Counted from the stretch's first letter, positions 6,595 to 16,350 are shown. The stretch: 64,000 nucleotides of DNA from Dyella marensis (GCF_900112865.1 NZ_FONH01000003.1:204005-268004); one strand, 5' to 3'. Notes: generated by a model from the sequence alone, not told the origin. Numbers and translations are program-made.

Positions 6595-9471
6595 TCAAAA
6601 CGTCACCGTCGCCCGCACCCAGTAGTAGCGGCCCATCACGTCGTAAGTGGCTACGTCGGTGTTCGAGTTGTTCACATTGTTCTGGTACATCAGCGGCGGT
6701 TGCTTGTCGGAGAGGTTGTCCACGCCGATGTCGAAACGCGTGTGCCATGCCTTCGCCTCGTAGCCCAACTGCACGTTGTGATAGGCATACGCACCGACCT
6801 TGCGCACCACGGCCGGCACGCTGAGGTCAGCCGACAGCTGCTGCCGCGTGTCGTCGCTGCCGACCTGCGTGCGGCCCACGTAACGCACGCGCCAGCTGGC
6901 GCTCCATGGGCCGCGCGACCAGTTCAGCGTGGCGAGCCCGCGCCAGCGCGGGAAGTTGCCATAGGCATAGGTGTAGCGGCCGGCGTTGTGGATGGTCACC
7001 GTGGTCGGATCGGACGGGTCGGGATTGACGTCGTAGCGCGCCACATAGGTGCTGTCCAGGCGCAGGCCGAAGCGGCCGTAGCGATCGGTGTCGAAGCGGT
7101 AGGCCACGCTGCCGTCCACGCCCTTGGTCGACAGCGCGCCGAGGTTCACTGTCGGCTCGGCCACGTAGTTGATATCGCCGCTGGCGAAGCGATGGATGAA
7201 GCTGCAGAACGCACTCGAAGGATTGGCATAGCACTGGTTGAGCACCGTCTGCGCCGAGATCGCGGTGATGGTGTCATTGAGATTGATGCGCCACACGTCC
7301 GCGCTCAACGACAGGCCCGGCACCCACTGCGGGTCGTACACCACGCCGAAGTCGAACGATTTGCCCTGTTCGGGCTTGAGCTGATAGCCGGCCGCGACCG
7401 AGCCGGAGGTCTTGGCCGAGACCTGCGGATTGGCCTGGCTGTAGCTGCCGTCGGTGGGCACGTTGGCGCAGGCCTGCGGATGGCCGCCCGTGTAGTAGTT
7501 GCAGGGATCGTTCACCGTCGGCGCATCGCCCGCAATGCCGCTGTACAGCTCGCTGATGTTCGGTGCGCGGAATACCTCGGACACGGTGCCGCGCAGCAGC
7601 AGGTTCTCGATCGGCCGCCATTCGACCGCCAGCTTGCTGTTGGTGCTGCGTCCCGCGCTGCTGTAGTCGGACCAGCGCGTGCCCAGGGTCAGGTTCAGCG
7701 TCTGCGCCCAGGGCTTGCCCGACAGCAGCGGAATGAGCGTCTCGGCATAGGCCTCCTTCACGTTGAAGCTGCCGGCCAGTACCGAGCTGCAGAACTCCAC
7801 CACGCCGCACAGGCCATTGAGGTCGGCTACCGCCAGCGGATCGGTGCGCGTCGAGGTGCTTTCCTTGCGGTACGAGAAACCGGTGGCCAGGTTCACCATG
7901 CCCGCGGGCAACTCGAACAGGTTGCCATTGGCATTGGCCTCGAACTGCTTCACCGTGTACTCAGTGGTGGTCGCCGGATTGCGCTGGATGTTCTTCAGCG
8001 CTGCGATGGTGGTGGGATCGTTGACATTGAAGATATTGATCGGCGTGCAGCCGGCGATGGGGTTGCCGGGTGTGCCGCAGGTCACCTGTCCGGTGGATGC
8101 ATCCCGGTACGACGGCCCCAGTCCCTGCTGGAAGCCGGTGTAATCGAGGAAGCCGTAGTTGACCGACTTCTGCCGCATCTTGCCGTAGTTGACCGCCGCG
8201 TCCCATTGCCAGCTGCTGTCGCCGAAGCTGCCGCGCAGGCCGGGCGTCACCTGCAGGTTGTAGGTGTTGTAGACGTAGCGGCGATAGCCCAGCGTGGTGA
8301 AGCGCGTATTGAAGTCGCCGTTGTTGGCGCCGCTGACGCGGTCGGTGCCGAAGTCCACGCCGAACGGGTTGTAGTAGTTGTCCTTGGAGACGATGAAGTT
8401 GTCGCCGTTGGCGAACACCGGCACCGGGGCGATCTGCGATTCGGACTGCGTCTTGGTGTAGTAGAGGTTGGCGTAGGCCTCCACCGCGTCGGTGAGCTTG
8501 TACTTGCCCAGCGCGAAGAACTGGTCGCGCTGCTGCGGCGTCTGCAGGATGTTGTCGCCCTGGTAGTTGTAGCTGTCCGCCACGCTGTAGCAGTGGTAGT
8601 CGCCCGGCGTGGTGGCGCCGCTGACGCCGGCGTTGAGCGCCACGCGCGAAGTGCAGCCCAGCGCATTGGCCTGCGTCTTGGGCAGGGTGATCGCGCCGTA
8701 GGGCGTGGCGGACGAACCGCTGACGATCACCTGGCCGCCGGTGAGGTTGAGCGCATCGCGCGAGAACGCGCGATCGCGCGCGGACACCGCATCCAGGCTC
8801 TGATGACCCAGCCCCACCACGACGCTGCCGCGTTGTCCGCTATGGCCGGCCGTCAGGTTGAAATTGCGGCGGAAGCCGTCGCCGTGCCGGCTCTCGGCGA
8901 AATCGCCGGACAGCTGCACGCCGTCGAAGCGTTCGCGCAGGATGAAGTTCACCACGCCGCCGATCGCATCCGAGCCGTAGATCGCCGAGGCGCCATCGCT
9001 CAGCACCTCCACGCGATCGATCATATTGGCCGGGATGCTGTTGACGTCGTTGTAGGCCAGGCGTACGCCATTGACCAGGATCAAGGTGCGCTTGTCGCCC
9101 ATGCCACGCAGCGAGATGGTCGCCGCACCGGTGCCGCCGCCGTTGTTGGTATTGGCATTGGTCGCGTTGCCGGCGATCGACGGCAGCTCTTGCACGAGAT
9201 CGCCCAGGGTAGCCTTGCCGGTGGCGGCGATCTGCGCGCGGTCCAGCGTTACCACCGGGTTGGCGGTTTCCACATCGACGCGGCGGATGCGCGAACCGGT
9301 GACGGTCACGCCCTCCAGGTTCCTGGCCTTCTCGGGGTTGGCGGCATCGTCGGGCGGCGGCGCATCCTGCGCCCAGCCATGCGTGGCGAGGCCCAGCATG
9401 GAGGCGGCGAGGGCGAGCTGCACGGCAAGGCTCAGTGCGCGCGGATGGCGATGATTGACACGATGAAGCAT
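6595..9471 (-). CDS. TonB-dependent outer-membrane receptor
   Basis: Outer-membrane active transporter of 958 residues. The start is set at ATG 9469-9471 because it begins a standard Sec signal peptide (basic MLHRVNHRHPR, a hydrophobic core, cleavage near GWAQ about residue 35). The longer frame upstream lacks protein character. The plug domain follows (LEGVTVTGSRI, SLRGMG, ILVNGVRL and the VLSDGASAIYGSDAIGGVVNF segment), then a 22-strand barrel ending in an aromatic-rich strand with a terminal Phe (WVRATVTF), the BAM recognition signal. The plug and barrel style resemble the large Xanthomonadales carbohydrate/peptide receptors rather than siderophore receptors. The substrate is unknown; the neighbouring Tat-exported hydrolase suggests a carbohydrate. 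Confidence 0.93.
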   Translation of the reverse strand: MLHRVNHRHPRALSLAVQLALAASMLGLATHGWAQDAPPPDDAANPEKARNLEGVTVTGSRIRRVDVETANPVVTLDRAQIAATGKATLGDLVQELPSIAGNATNANTNNGGGTGAATISLRGMGDKRTLILVNGVRLAYNDVNSIPANMIDRVEVLSDGASAIYGSDAIGGVVNFILRERFDGVQLSGDFAESRHGDGFRRNFNLTAGHSGQRGSVVVGLGHQSLDAVSARDRAFSRDALNLTGGQVIVSGSSATPYGAITLPKTQANALGCTSRVALNAGVSGATTPGDYHCYSVADSYNYQGDNILQTPQQRDQFFALGKYKLTDAVEAYANLYYTKTQSESQIAPVPVFANGDNFIVSKDNYYNPFGVDFGTDRVSGANNGDFNTRFTTLGYRRYVYNTYNLQVTPGLRGSFGDSSWQWDAAVNYGKMRQKSVNYGFLDYTGFQQGLGPSYRDASTGQVTCGTPGNPIAGCTPINIFNVNDPTTIAALKNIQRNPATTTEYTVKQFEANANGNLFELPAGMVNLATGFSYRKESTSTRTDPLAVADLNGLCGVVEFCSSVLAGSFNVKEAYAETLIPLLSGKPWAQTLNLTLGTRWSDYSSAGRSTNSKLAVEWRPIENLLLRGTVSEVFRAPNISELYSGIAGDAPTVNDPCNYYTGGHPQACANVPTDGSYSQANPQVSAKTSGSVAAGYQLKPEQGKSFDFGVVYDPQWVPGLSLSADVWRINLNDTITAISAQTVLNQCYANPSSAFCSFIHRFASGDINYVAEPTVNLGALSTKGVDGSVAYRFDTDRYGRFGLRLDSTYVARYDVNPDPSDPTTVTIHNAGRYTYAYGNFPRWRGLATLNWSRGPWSASWRVRYVGRTQVGSDDTRQQLSADLSVPAVVRKVGAYAYHNVQLGYEAKAWHTRFDIGVDNLSDKQPPLMYQNNVNNSNTDVATYDVMGRYYWVRATVTF

Positions 9472-9637
9472 GGGCGGATACCTCGCATGTGGCGTCGTTG
9501 ACAGCGGCGTCTGCAGCGGCCCTCCCTCAGGGCGGATGCGTTTCTTCAGGCAACGGGGCACCGTGCCGGGCTTCCCGCCAGGCTGTGTCCGTTGCGTTTC
9601 CTGCGGCCCGCTTGCAGCGGGCATGACGCGCTTAGTC

Positions 9638-9949
9638 CTAGCCGGGCGCGTCAGGTTGAAATTGCCGGTGCACGGCGTAGCGCTCGCCATGCACCTCGTT
9701 CAAGGGCGTCGCCACGACGGCGCCTTCGCGCGCGGGGGCTTGGATGCGGAGCTTGCGCGCCGAAAGCGTGCGCAGCCGGGCGGCCACTCCGGGCCGCCCG
9801 GCTGCCACGTCCGGCGCCGGCCGGGGTCTGGGTTGCGGGTTGGGGGCGGCGTCATAGCCGCGGCACTGCCCATCGCGGGCGAGACCGGCGACGGCCACGT
9901 GTTGCAGAAATCGTCTGCGGTGATCGCTACAGCCTGACGGCATGCCCTC
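9638..9949 (-). pseudogene. Possible relic of a Tat-exported glycosidase (GH127/DUF1680-like ends)
   Basis: In one leftward frame the stretch ends at TAG 9638-9640. It has a twin-arginine-like start (RRRFLQHVAVAGLA) and, only about 60 residues later, a C-terminal tail (TPLNEVHGERYAV) that resembles the end of DUF1680/GH127 beta-L-arabinofuranosidase proteins. The region between is low-complexity proline/arginine-rich sequence. This could be a gene whose middle was deleted, leaving both ends. The match is from memory and the segment is short, so it could also be chance. Confidence 0.35.
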
Positions 9950-10085
9950 TCCCCGTACGTGCTGGATGACGGCGCATCCCCCCATGCGCATGGTTTCATC
10001 GTGCCGTCACATGCATGGGGCGTCTTGTCGTATTTGGGAAAGGGGCGTGCGGAATTGCGCACAGTGCCGCGCCCACGACGCACAT

Positions 10086-10218
10086 GTAGGTTGGGGTGAG
10101 CAACGCGAACCCCGACAAACGCGCAAAGTCGCCAAGCCATTCCCAACCGTTGCCGGCGAAACGAGCCCAGTGCTTTGCCATGGGTGGAGATTTGTTGGGG
10201 TTGTCACCCCAACCTACG
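10086..10218. repeat. Family B palindromic element supplying the stop of the next gene
   Basis: Left arm GTAGGTTGGGGTGAGCAACG, right arm GTTGTCACCCCAACCTACG, with a 90-bp diverged interior. The TAG stop of the leftward gene 10214-12553 is the CTA of the right arm's CCTAC, so the element directly defines that protein's C-terminus. Between the TonB start (9471) and this element there is nothing further I can support beyond the possible relic at 9638-9949. Confidence 0.8.
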
Positions 10219-12553
10219 TGAAGGTGGCGGTGATGTGTGTGCTGCGGCCGCTGAGGCGGACCGACTCGCCGCGCCGTTCTTTCACCAGGACGCCGTCGAT
10301 GCGCACTTCGCCGAGCCGTTTCCCTTCAGGCGCGCGCAGGCTCAACCACACCGCGCCGGGCATGCGCTCGGGCAAGACGACTTCACCCGCGACGCCATGC
10401 CCGCCATCCGGCTGCAGGCGCACATCGACCCGCCCCCAGCGTGTGGGCGCGCTGCGTATCTCGATCGCCTTGCCGCCACCCATCCACCGCCGCGGCACTG
10501 CGCGCGCCAGCTGCAGCGTCTCGCCCGCGCTGTCCTCGAACACCAGCATCCAGCGCAACAGCAGGGGCATGGTCAACTGCGCGGGCATGCAGAACAGCGG
10601 CATGCCGCCGCTCAGGTCGCTCACTTCGCCCGCGGTCCAGCTGCCGGGCGTATGCGCGTGGTAGCGGTGCGCGTAGACGAACAGCAGGTATTCGTCGATG
10701 CGGTCCAGTCGCAGCAGCTGCTGGGCGTAGCCATAGGAGATGAAGCCGAGGATGTCGCGTCCCTCCGGCGACGGTGGCGCGACGTTGGCGACCACGCCGA
10801 CGGAAGTGGCGCCGTGGCCGCGCATGCAATCGATCACCAGGTTGGCCAGGTCATCGGGCAGCACGTCGGCCTGCAGCAGTTCGGCGTAGGCGCGGTGCGG
10901 CCATTGCTGTTCGCTGGGTTTTTCCTGCAGCAGGGATTGGCGAAAGGTGAGTTTTGCGCCGGGCAGCGGGCCGATATAGGGCGGATGCAGATCGTGGCGG
11001 ATGTTGGCGCGCAGCGTGCGCACGAGCTGGTCGGAGAGCACGCTCGCGCGTTCGCGCCAGCGCGCGGCCTGGGTTGCGCCGCCGGTGTCGATCTGCGGCC
11101 AAGCCACTGCCAGGTCGAGGAACCCGCGCACCGCGAGCGCGCTGTTGGCGTAGTACGGCTTCCACCACACCTGCGGGTCGGGGAACAGGCAGGCATCCGA
11201 TTCGTTCCAGCCGTGGATCAGGCCGTGGCCGGGATCCTGCTTCGGCAAGCGCAGGCTGGCGTCGTGCAGCTCCTGCAGAATCCGCGCGGTGGCTTCGATC
11301 TTGCCCCGGTGCTTGCGCAGCAGCGTCACGTCGCCGGTGTAGTGCAGATAGCGCGCCAGCAGCGACAGGGTGAGGCCGAACTGGCCGGTCTCCGCGCCGC
11401 GCATGTTGACCATGCCATCGTCCTGCACGAAGTCGCTGAAGTACCCGTCCAGCACGATCGCCGCCTGCTTGAAGCGGCCCCATTCGAGATTGGCGTAGAG
11501 CGAACTGGTGAAGGTGTCCTGGAAGCCGTCGTACTCATTGCCGTAGTAGTCGCGGTCGACCGCGCCGTACTTCGGATAGCTGCCGCCCGGCCGCACCACC
11601 AGCTCGCGCGCGAAGGCGAAGCGTGCCATGTCGGCCCAGCTCTGGTCCGGCGTGCGCATCGCGCAGGTGTCGGCGAGCTGCTGTTGCCATGTGTCGTGGA
11701 AGCGCAGCAGCGCGCGATAGAACGCCGCGGCCGTCGGCGGCTGCCGCGTGGGCGGATACGACGGATAGCTGTAGCCGTAATGCACCTCGCTCATCTGCCC
11801 ATGTTCGACCAGCGCGGTGCGATGCCAGGTCTGCACCACGAAGCGGTCGGTCGCATCCACGTCGGCGAACACCAGCACGTCGTACCAGCGCCCGTCGCCC
11901 AGCGGGAACACCTTGTGCACGGCCGGAAGCCATCCGCCCAGCACGCCTTCGCGCCGCTTCGGCGCGAGTGTTTCGTCGCGCAATGCCGGCGTGTCCTGCA
12001 TCGGCTTGAAGGTACGCGTGCGGCCGTCCGGAAACACCGGCATCGTATCGGCGCAAGTCACATTGCCCACGAAGGTGGTCCAGGGCAGCCGGCCGTTGTA
12101 GTCCTTCGGATCCAGCACGCAGGCGAGCGGCGGCGCGGCCAGCCGAACCTGCTCCGGATCGGGCTCGCCGCGCTTGAGCAGACGGTCGGCCAGCAGGTCC
12201 GCATCGGCCAGCGCCAGCTCTTTCAGTGCGACGCCAAGATAGGGCGTCCCCGCTTCAGCCGCGCATGATTCGGTGCGCTTGCCAAGCACGCAGGCGCCAT
12301 CCGGCCCGACCAGGGTGATCGCGCCATCCGGGGTGACGAGATCCTCGAACACCGACCAGGCCGCGCCCTGCAGATCGAAATGGCCTACTCGCAGTTGGCC
12401 TTCGGTGGAAAGCGACGCCAACGGCACGCGCGGCGGAGGCGGCAGCGCGGCCTGCGCTTGCCCATCGACTGCCGCGCTCGTGACATCCCAACCCACCACG
12501 CCGGCAGCCGCGCCGGTCGCAGCCAAGCCTTGCAGAAAGCGACGCCGATCCAT
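10214..12553 (-). CDS. Tat-exported (alpha/alpha)6-barrel glycoside hydrolase-like protein
   Basis: Protein of 779 residues with a twin-arginine signal (MDRRRFLQGLAATGAAAG), so it should be folded in the cytoplasm and exported to the periplasm. An N-terminal beta-rich region (about 40-270) is followed by a helical region with repeated aromatic/acidic motifs (LYANLEWGRF, GWNESDACLF, WWKPYYANSALAVRGF) typical of (alpha/alpha)6 glycosidases. A short beta domain forms the end. No exact family could be assigned; the acidic residues in DGYFSDFVQDDGM and HGWNESD are candidates for catalysis. It may act on sugars imported by the TonB receptor downstream. Its stop codon is inside a family B repeat. 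Confidence 0.65.
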   Translation of the reverse strand: MDRRRFLQGLAATGAAAGVVGWDVTSAAVDGQAQAALPPPPRVPLASLSTEGQLRVGHFDLQGAAWSVFEDLVTPDGAITLVGPDGACVLGKRTESCAAEAGTPYLGVALKELALADADLLADRLLKRGEPDPEQVRLAAPPLACVLDPKDYNGRLPWTTFVGNVTCADTMPVFPDGRTRTFKPMQDTPALRDETLAPKRREGVLGGWLPAVHKVFPLGDGRWYDVLVFADVDATDRFVVQTWHRTALVEHGQMSEVHYGYSYPSYPPTRQPPTAAAFYRALLRFHDTWQQQLADTCAMRTPDQSWADMARFAFARELVVRPGGSYPKYGAVDRDYYGNEYDGFQDTFTSSLYANLEWGRFKQAAIVLDGYFSDFVQDDGMVNMRGAETGQFGLTLSLLARYLHYTGDVTLLRKHRGKIEATARILQELHDASLRLPKQDPGHGLIHGWNESDACLFPDPQVWWKPYYANSALAVRGFLDLAVAWPQIDTGGATQAARWRERASVLSDQLVRTLRANIRHDLHPPYIGPLPGAKLTFRQSLLQEKPSEQQWPHRAYAELLQADVLPDDLANLVIDCMRGHGATSVGVVANVAPPSPEGRDILGFISYGYAQQLLRLDRIDEYLLFVYAHRYHAHTPGSWTAGEVSDLSGGMPLFCMPAQLTMPLLLRWMLVFEDSAGETLQLARAVPRRWMGGGKAIEIRSAPTRWGRVDVRLQPDGGHGVAGEVVLPERMPGAVWLSLRAPEGKRLGEVRIDGVLVKERRGESVRLSGRSTHITATFT

Positions 12554-12735
12554 TTCATCCCCAGGCCGACGCTCCCCGCGCGGCGAATCATGAAGAGAAA
12601 GTCCGCATACGCGCCGGCGTGCGGCAGAAGACGGGGAGGTGGCTTCCGTAGGCGGACCTTAGCCGCAGGCTCCCACGCGCCAAGATCCGGGTCTTGTATC
12701 GATGCGGCGGTGGGTGTGCGGAAAGCCGCATAGTG

Positions 12736-12747
12736 AGACAGCTGTCT
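12736..12747. promoter_or_regulatory. Perfect 12-bp palindrome AGACAGCTGTCT
   Basis: AGACAGCTGTCT is perfectly self-complementary and extends to 18 bp with one mismatch (GTGAGACAGCTGTCTTAC). It lies about 180 bp upstream of the start of the Tat-exported hydrolase gene, in otherwise featureless sequence, and could be a transcription-factor site. No regulator can be named. Confidence 0.4.
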
Positions 12748-12789
12748 TACATCAGGCCGGGAACGATCAGCCTCACGCTCCCCCCGGCC

Positions 12790-12839
12790 CCACACCCCTT
12801 CACCCCTCTCCCCGGAGGGAGAGGGGTGAAGGGGTGTGG
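12790..12839. repeat. Perfect 50-nt hairpin (family C element)
   Basis: Two perfect 23-nt arms, starting CCACACCCCTTCACCCC and ending with the mirror image GGGGTGAAGGGGTGTGG, surround the tetraloop CGGA. It is the most symmetrical of the CCCTCTCCCC repeats in the window and would form a very stable cruciform or RNA hairpin. The 577-bp gap 12554-13131 also holds the palindrome at 12736, the inverted repeat at 12894 and a family A half near 13085, but no gene I can support. Confidence 0.85.
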
Positions 12840-12893
12840 CAAGAACAGCGCAGCGCCAAAGCTCGCCTCAGTCCGAGCTCTCAGGCCATTTCT

Positions 12894-12935
12894 TTTTGGT
12901 TACTTTTGCTTTGGGCCAGCAAAGAAAAAGTAACT
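12894..12935. repeat. Inverted repeat GGTTACTTTT / AAAAAGTAACTC
   Basis: GGTTACTTTTGCTTTGGGCC is followed by its near mirror AGCAAAGAAAAAGTAACTC, forming an A/T-rich hairpin. This type of repeat is common between genes in Xanthomonadales genomes. It is a different family from A, B and C. A terminator role is possible but not shown. Confidence 0.6.
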
Positions 12936-13131
12936 CGGGCGCCGGCAGGCGTCCGAAATGCCCGCTGCATAAGCGGCCAGATCACGGAAACGCGACCATC
13001 AGGCGATACCGTTACTGGATGACTCGCTTCGCTCGCCCCTTCGGGGCCGCCCTTCGGGCGTTCTTCGCGCTACGCGCTCGTCCTGCCTGCGCAGGAATGA
13101 CGAGCAAAAAAACCGCTATACAGACGACAGA

Positions 13132-14556
13132 CTACTTCCGCGCGGCAGCCGCCAACCCCCTCGCCGCCAGGCGACTGTGCGATCGCCCATACCCCAAATA
13201 CACCACACACCCCACCAACAACCAGATCCCAAACCGCACATAGGTCACCGCCGGCACCCCCCAGATCAACCAACAGGAGAACCCCACGCCGACCAAGGGC
13301 ACAAACGGCACCCACGGCGTGCGAAACGGCCGATGCAACTCCGGCCGCCGCCACCGCAGCACCGCCACCGCCGTACAGATCACGATGAACGCGCCAAGCA
13401 CCCCGATATTCACCAGCTTCGCCAACTCATCCAGCGGAAACAGCCCCGACGCCACCGCCGTCACCGTCCCCAACAGAAAAGTCGCCCGATGCGGCGTCCG
13501 CCACCGCGGATGGATTCCGGCGAACCACCCCGGCAACAACCCGTCGCGCCCCAGGCTGAAGCCGATGCGCGCTCCCGCCAGCAGGTTGGCGAAGATCACG
13601 CTGGTGATGCCGCACACCGAAGCCAGTGAAATCACCGCCATCGTCCACGGCATGCCGATGCGGATAAACGCATTCGCCACCGGCGCATCGTTGTCGAGCG
13701 TCGTGTACGGCACGATGCCGGTCAGCACCAGGCAGATGGCGAAATACAGCAGCATCGCGATGCCCAGCGAAAGCAGCACCGCACGTGGCAGGTCGCGTTG
13801 CGGATTGCGCGACTCCTCGGCCGCGGTAGTCAGCATGTCGTAGCCGAACACCGCGAAGAACACCACCGCCGCGCCGGTCACCACGCCATGCATGCCGAAC
13901 GGCATGAACGGATGCCAGCGCTCCGGCTTCACGTAGGCGGCACCGGCGATCACGATCAACGCGGCGCCGGCGATCTTGATCGCCACGATCAGCGTGTTGA
14001 AGCGCGCGCCCCATTCCATGCGCACCGCGAGCAGGGCGGTGATCAAGACCGAGATCAGGATCGCCGGCAGATTCACCACGCGCCCGGGCGCGGTGCCCCA
14101 TGCGCCTTGCGCCCAGGTGGGCAAGGGCAAGCCGAAGTTGTCGAGCAGCACCTGCGCGTAGCCGGACCAGCCCACCGCCACCACCGCGGCAATCAGTGCA
14201 TATTCCAGCAACAGGTCCCAGCCGATGATCCAGCCGGCGAACTCGCCCAGCACCGCGTAGCCGTAGGTATAGGCGCTGCCGGAGACGGGAATCAGGCCGG
14301 CGAACTCCGCATAGCACAGCGCCGCCGCCGCGCTGGCGATGCCCGCGAGCAGGAAGGACAGCAGTACTGCCGGTCCGGCCTGCGTCGCCGCCACCGTGCC
14401 GGTGAGCACGAAGATGCCCACGCCGATGATGCCGCCCAGGCCGATCGCGGTGAGCTGCCACAAGCCGAGCACGCGGCGCAGGCCGGTGCCCGTGTCGGCC
14501 TCGCGCTGGAGGCTTTCGACCGGCTTGCGCCGGGTGATGTCGTCGATCAGGCCCAT
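13132..14556 (-). CDS. APC-family amino acid permease, last gene of the hydroxyproline operon
   Basis: Inner-membrane amino acid/proton symporter of 474 residues with about twelve membrane segments. The first helix has the family signature GLGGIIGVGIF at residues 39-49, and PVSGSAYTYGYAVLGE marks helix 3. It most resembles the cationic amino acid transporter/YfnA branch. It lies 30 bp downstream of the DUF885 gene and is the distal gene of a run reaching back to the hydroxyproline epimerase, so uptake of hydroxyproline, proline or another released amino acid is a reasonable inference. The substrate is not readable from sequence. Confidence 0.88.
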   Translation of the reverse strand: MGLIDDITRRKPVESLQREADTGTGLRRVLGLWQLTAIGLGGIIGVGIFVLTGTVAATQAGPAVLLSFLLAGIASAAAALCYAEFAGLIPVSGSAYTYGYAVLGEFAGWIIGWDLLLEYALIAAVVAVGWSGYAQVLLDNFGLPLPTWAQGAWGTAPGRVVNLPAILISVLITALLAVRMEWGARFNTLIVAIKIAGAALIVIAGAAYVKPERWHPFMPFGMHGVVTGAAVVFFAVFGYDMLTTAAEESRNPQRDLPRAVLLSLGIAMLLYFAICLVLTGIVPYTTLDNDAPVANAFIRIGMPWTMAVISLASVCGITSVIFANLLAGARIGFSLGRDGLLPGWFAGIHPRWRTPHRATFLLGTVTAVASGLFPLDELAKLVNIGVLGAFIVICTAVAVLRWRRPELHRPFRTPWVPFVPLVGVGFSCWLIWGVPAVTYVRFGIWLLVGCVVYLGYGRSHSRLAARGLAAAARK

Positions 14557-14586
14557 CGGTTCCTCCCCGAAACCATGTTGTATTCG

Positions 14587-16350
14587 TTACGGCGCTTTCG
14601 CCTCCGCATACGGCGACTTGCCGCCGTCGGCGATGAAGCGGTCAACGCGCTGCTGCAGTACCGGCAGCGGCACCGAGCCGAGCGACAGCACCGTGTCGTG
14701 AAAGGCGCGCAGGTCGAAGCGTTCGCCCAGCGCCTTTTCCGCCTTGGCGCGCGCATCGACGATGGCCATCTCGCCCAGGTAGTACGACAGCGCCTGGCCC
14801 GGCCAGGCGATGTAGCGGTCCACCTCGGTCTCGATCTCGTGCTCGCTCAATGCGGTGTGGTCGCGCATGAAGGCCTGCGCCTGTTCGCGCGTCCAGCCCA
14901 GGTGATGGATGCCGGTATCGACCACCAGGCGGCAGGCGCGCCACATCTGGTAGCTGAGATAACCGAAGCGGTCGTAGGGCGTGTCGTACATGCCCATCTC
15001 CACGCCCAGCCGCTCGGCATACAGCGCCCAGCCCTCGCCGTAGGCGGAGATGTACGTATAGCGGCGGAAGTCCGGCAGGCCTTCGTGTTCGGCCGCCAGC
15101 GGCATCTGCAGCGCGTGGCCGGGCGCGGATTCGTGCAGGGTCAGCGCGGTCAGCGAATACAGCGGGCGCGAGGGCAGGTCGTAGGTATTGACCAGGTAGA
15201 TGCCCGGGCCGCCGCGGCCGCCGGTATAGAACGGCGCCAGGTCCGGCGGCACCGGCTCGATGGCGAAGCGCTGGCGCGGCAGGCGGCCGATGTACTGGCC
15301 GAGCTTGCCGTCGACGCGCTTGGCGATCCAGGCGGCGTCCTTGAGCAACTCGTCGGCGCTCTTCGGATAGAACTTCGGGTCGGTGCGCAGATAGTGCAGG
15401 AACTGGGCGAAGCTGCCCTTGAAGCTGCTGTCGCGGATGGCCTCGTCCATCTCGGCGCGGATGCGCGCGACTTCCTGCTCGCCGATCGCGTGAATCTGGT
15501 CGGGGTCGAGCTCCAGCGTGGTGAACTCGCGGATCTGCGCCTGGTAGAACGCCTTGCCGTCCGGCATCGCTTCCGCCGCCAGGCTGGTGCGCGCCTGCTT
15601 CATATAGGTGTTGCGCATGAAGTCCAGCAGCCTGGCATAGGCCGGAACGACCTGGTCGCGCAGAGCGGCGTGCGCCTGCGCGCGCAACTGTTCCTGCGTG
15701 GCGGCGGGAATGCTGTCCGGCATCTTGCGGAACGGCGTGTAGAACAGGTTGTCGTCGCCCTTGGCATTGGCCACGTCGGCGATCGACTGGTCGCGCCCGG
15801 CCAGCGTCACCCGCGGCACGCTGAAGCCGCGCGCCAGGCCGGCGCGCATATTGGCGATCTGCTCGTCGAAGTAGCGCGGGATGTCACGCAGCTGGCCCAG
15901 GTAGCGACGGTACTCGTCCGCCGTGCGCATCGGCTTGCGCGCGGTGAAGCCGAGGTTGGTCCAGAACGCGGTGTCGCTGTTGAACGGCATTTCCCAGGTG
16001 CGGAAGCGCTGTCCGGCCAGCAAGGTCTCGACCTGGTTGCGGTAGACCGCATAGTTGACCGGGTCGTCGCCGTGCAGGTCTTTCGGGGGGATCGCATCGA
16101 GCTGCTTGAGCACGCCGGCCCAATAGCGCTCGCGTTGTTCCTGCGTGGCCGGATCCACCTTGGGCAGGCGGTCGGCTGCCTTGCCTGCGCCGTCCTCGTC
16201 GTCGCCGCCGGCGAACTGCGCCTGGCGCCACTGCCATTCCTGCGTGTAGATGGCGCGGAAGCGCATGTCCGCGTCGTCGGCGGCGTGGGCGAGGAGAGGA
16301 GCGATGGCGAGGCAGATGGCGCAGGTCAGCGTAGCGATCGGTCGTTTCAT
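14587..16350 (-). CDS. DUF885-family exported metallopeptidase
   Basis: Exported protein of 587 residues with a clear Sec signal (MKRPIATLTCAICLAIAPLLAHA, cleaved before about residue 24). It carries the DUF885 zinc-binding motif HESAPGH at 406-412, a variant of the HExxH type, followed by a helix with YGEGWALYAE whose Glu is the expected third ligand. DUF885 proteins are putative periplasmic peptidases, and some release C-terminal or prolyl residues. Its place 21 bp after a Xaa-Pro dipeptidase gene, in a hydroxyproline catabolic operon, suggests it digests collagen-like or prolyl peptides in the periplasm before uptake. That role is an inference. Confidence 0.85.
   Translation of the reverse strand: MKRPIATLTCAICLAIAPLLAHAADDADMRFRAIYTQEWQWRQAQFAGGDDEDGAGKAADRLPKVDPATQEQRERYWAGVLKQLDAIPPKDLHGDDPVNYAVYRNQVETLLAGQRFRTWEMPFNSDTAFWTNLGFTARKPMRTADEYRRYLGQLRDIPRYFDEQIANMRAGLARGFSVPRVTLAGRDQSIADVANAKGDDNLFYTPFRKMPDSIPAATQEQLRAQAHAALRDQVVPAYARLLDFMRNTYMKQARTSLAAEAMPDGKAFYQAQIREFTTLELDPDQIHAIGEQEVARIRAEMDEAIRDSSFKGSFAQFLHYLRTDPKFYPKSADELLKDAAWIAKRVDGKLGQYIGRLPRQRFAIEPVPPDLAPFYTGGRGGPGIYLVNTYDLPSRPLYSLTALTLHESAPGHALQMPLAAEHEGLPDFRRYTYISAYGEGWALYAERLGVEMGMYDTPYDRFGYLSYQMWRACRLVVDTGIHHLGWTREQAQAFMRDHTALSEHEIETEVDRYIAWPGQALSYYLGEMAIVDARAKAEKALGERFDLRAFHDTVLSLGSVPLPVLQQRVDRFIADGGKSPYAEAKAP

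Noticed and set aside
6385-9501. Long rightward ORF opposite the TonB receptor
   Set aside because: It is a shadow of the receptor gene; the receptor frame has a signal peptide, plug and barrel motifs.
12702-13243. Rightward ORFs in the gap before the permease
   Set aside because: They cover family C and A repeats and the GGTTACTTTT inverted repeat, so their translations are repeat-derived.
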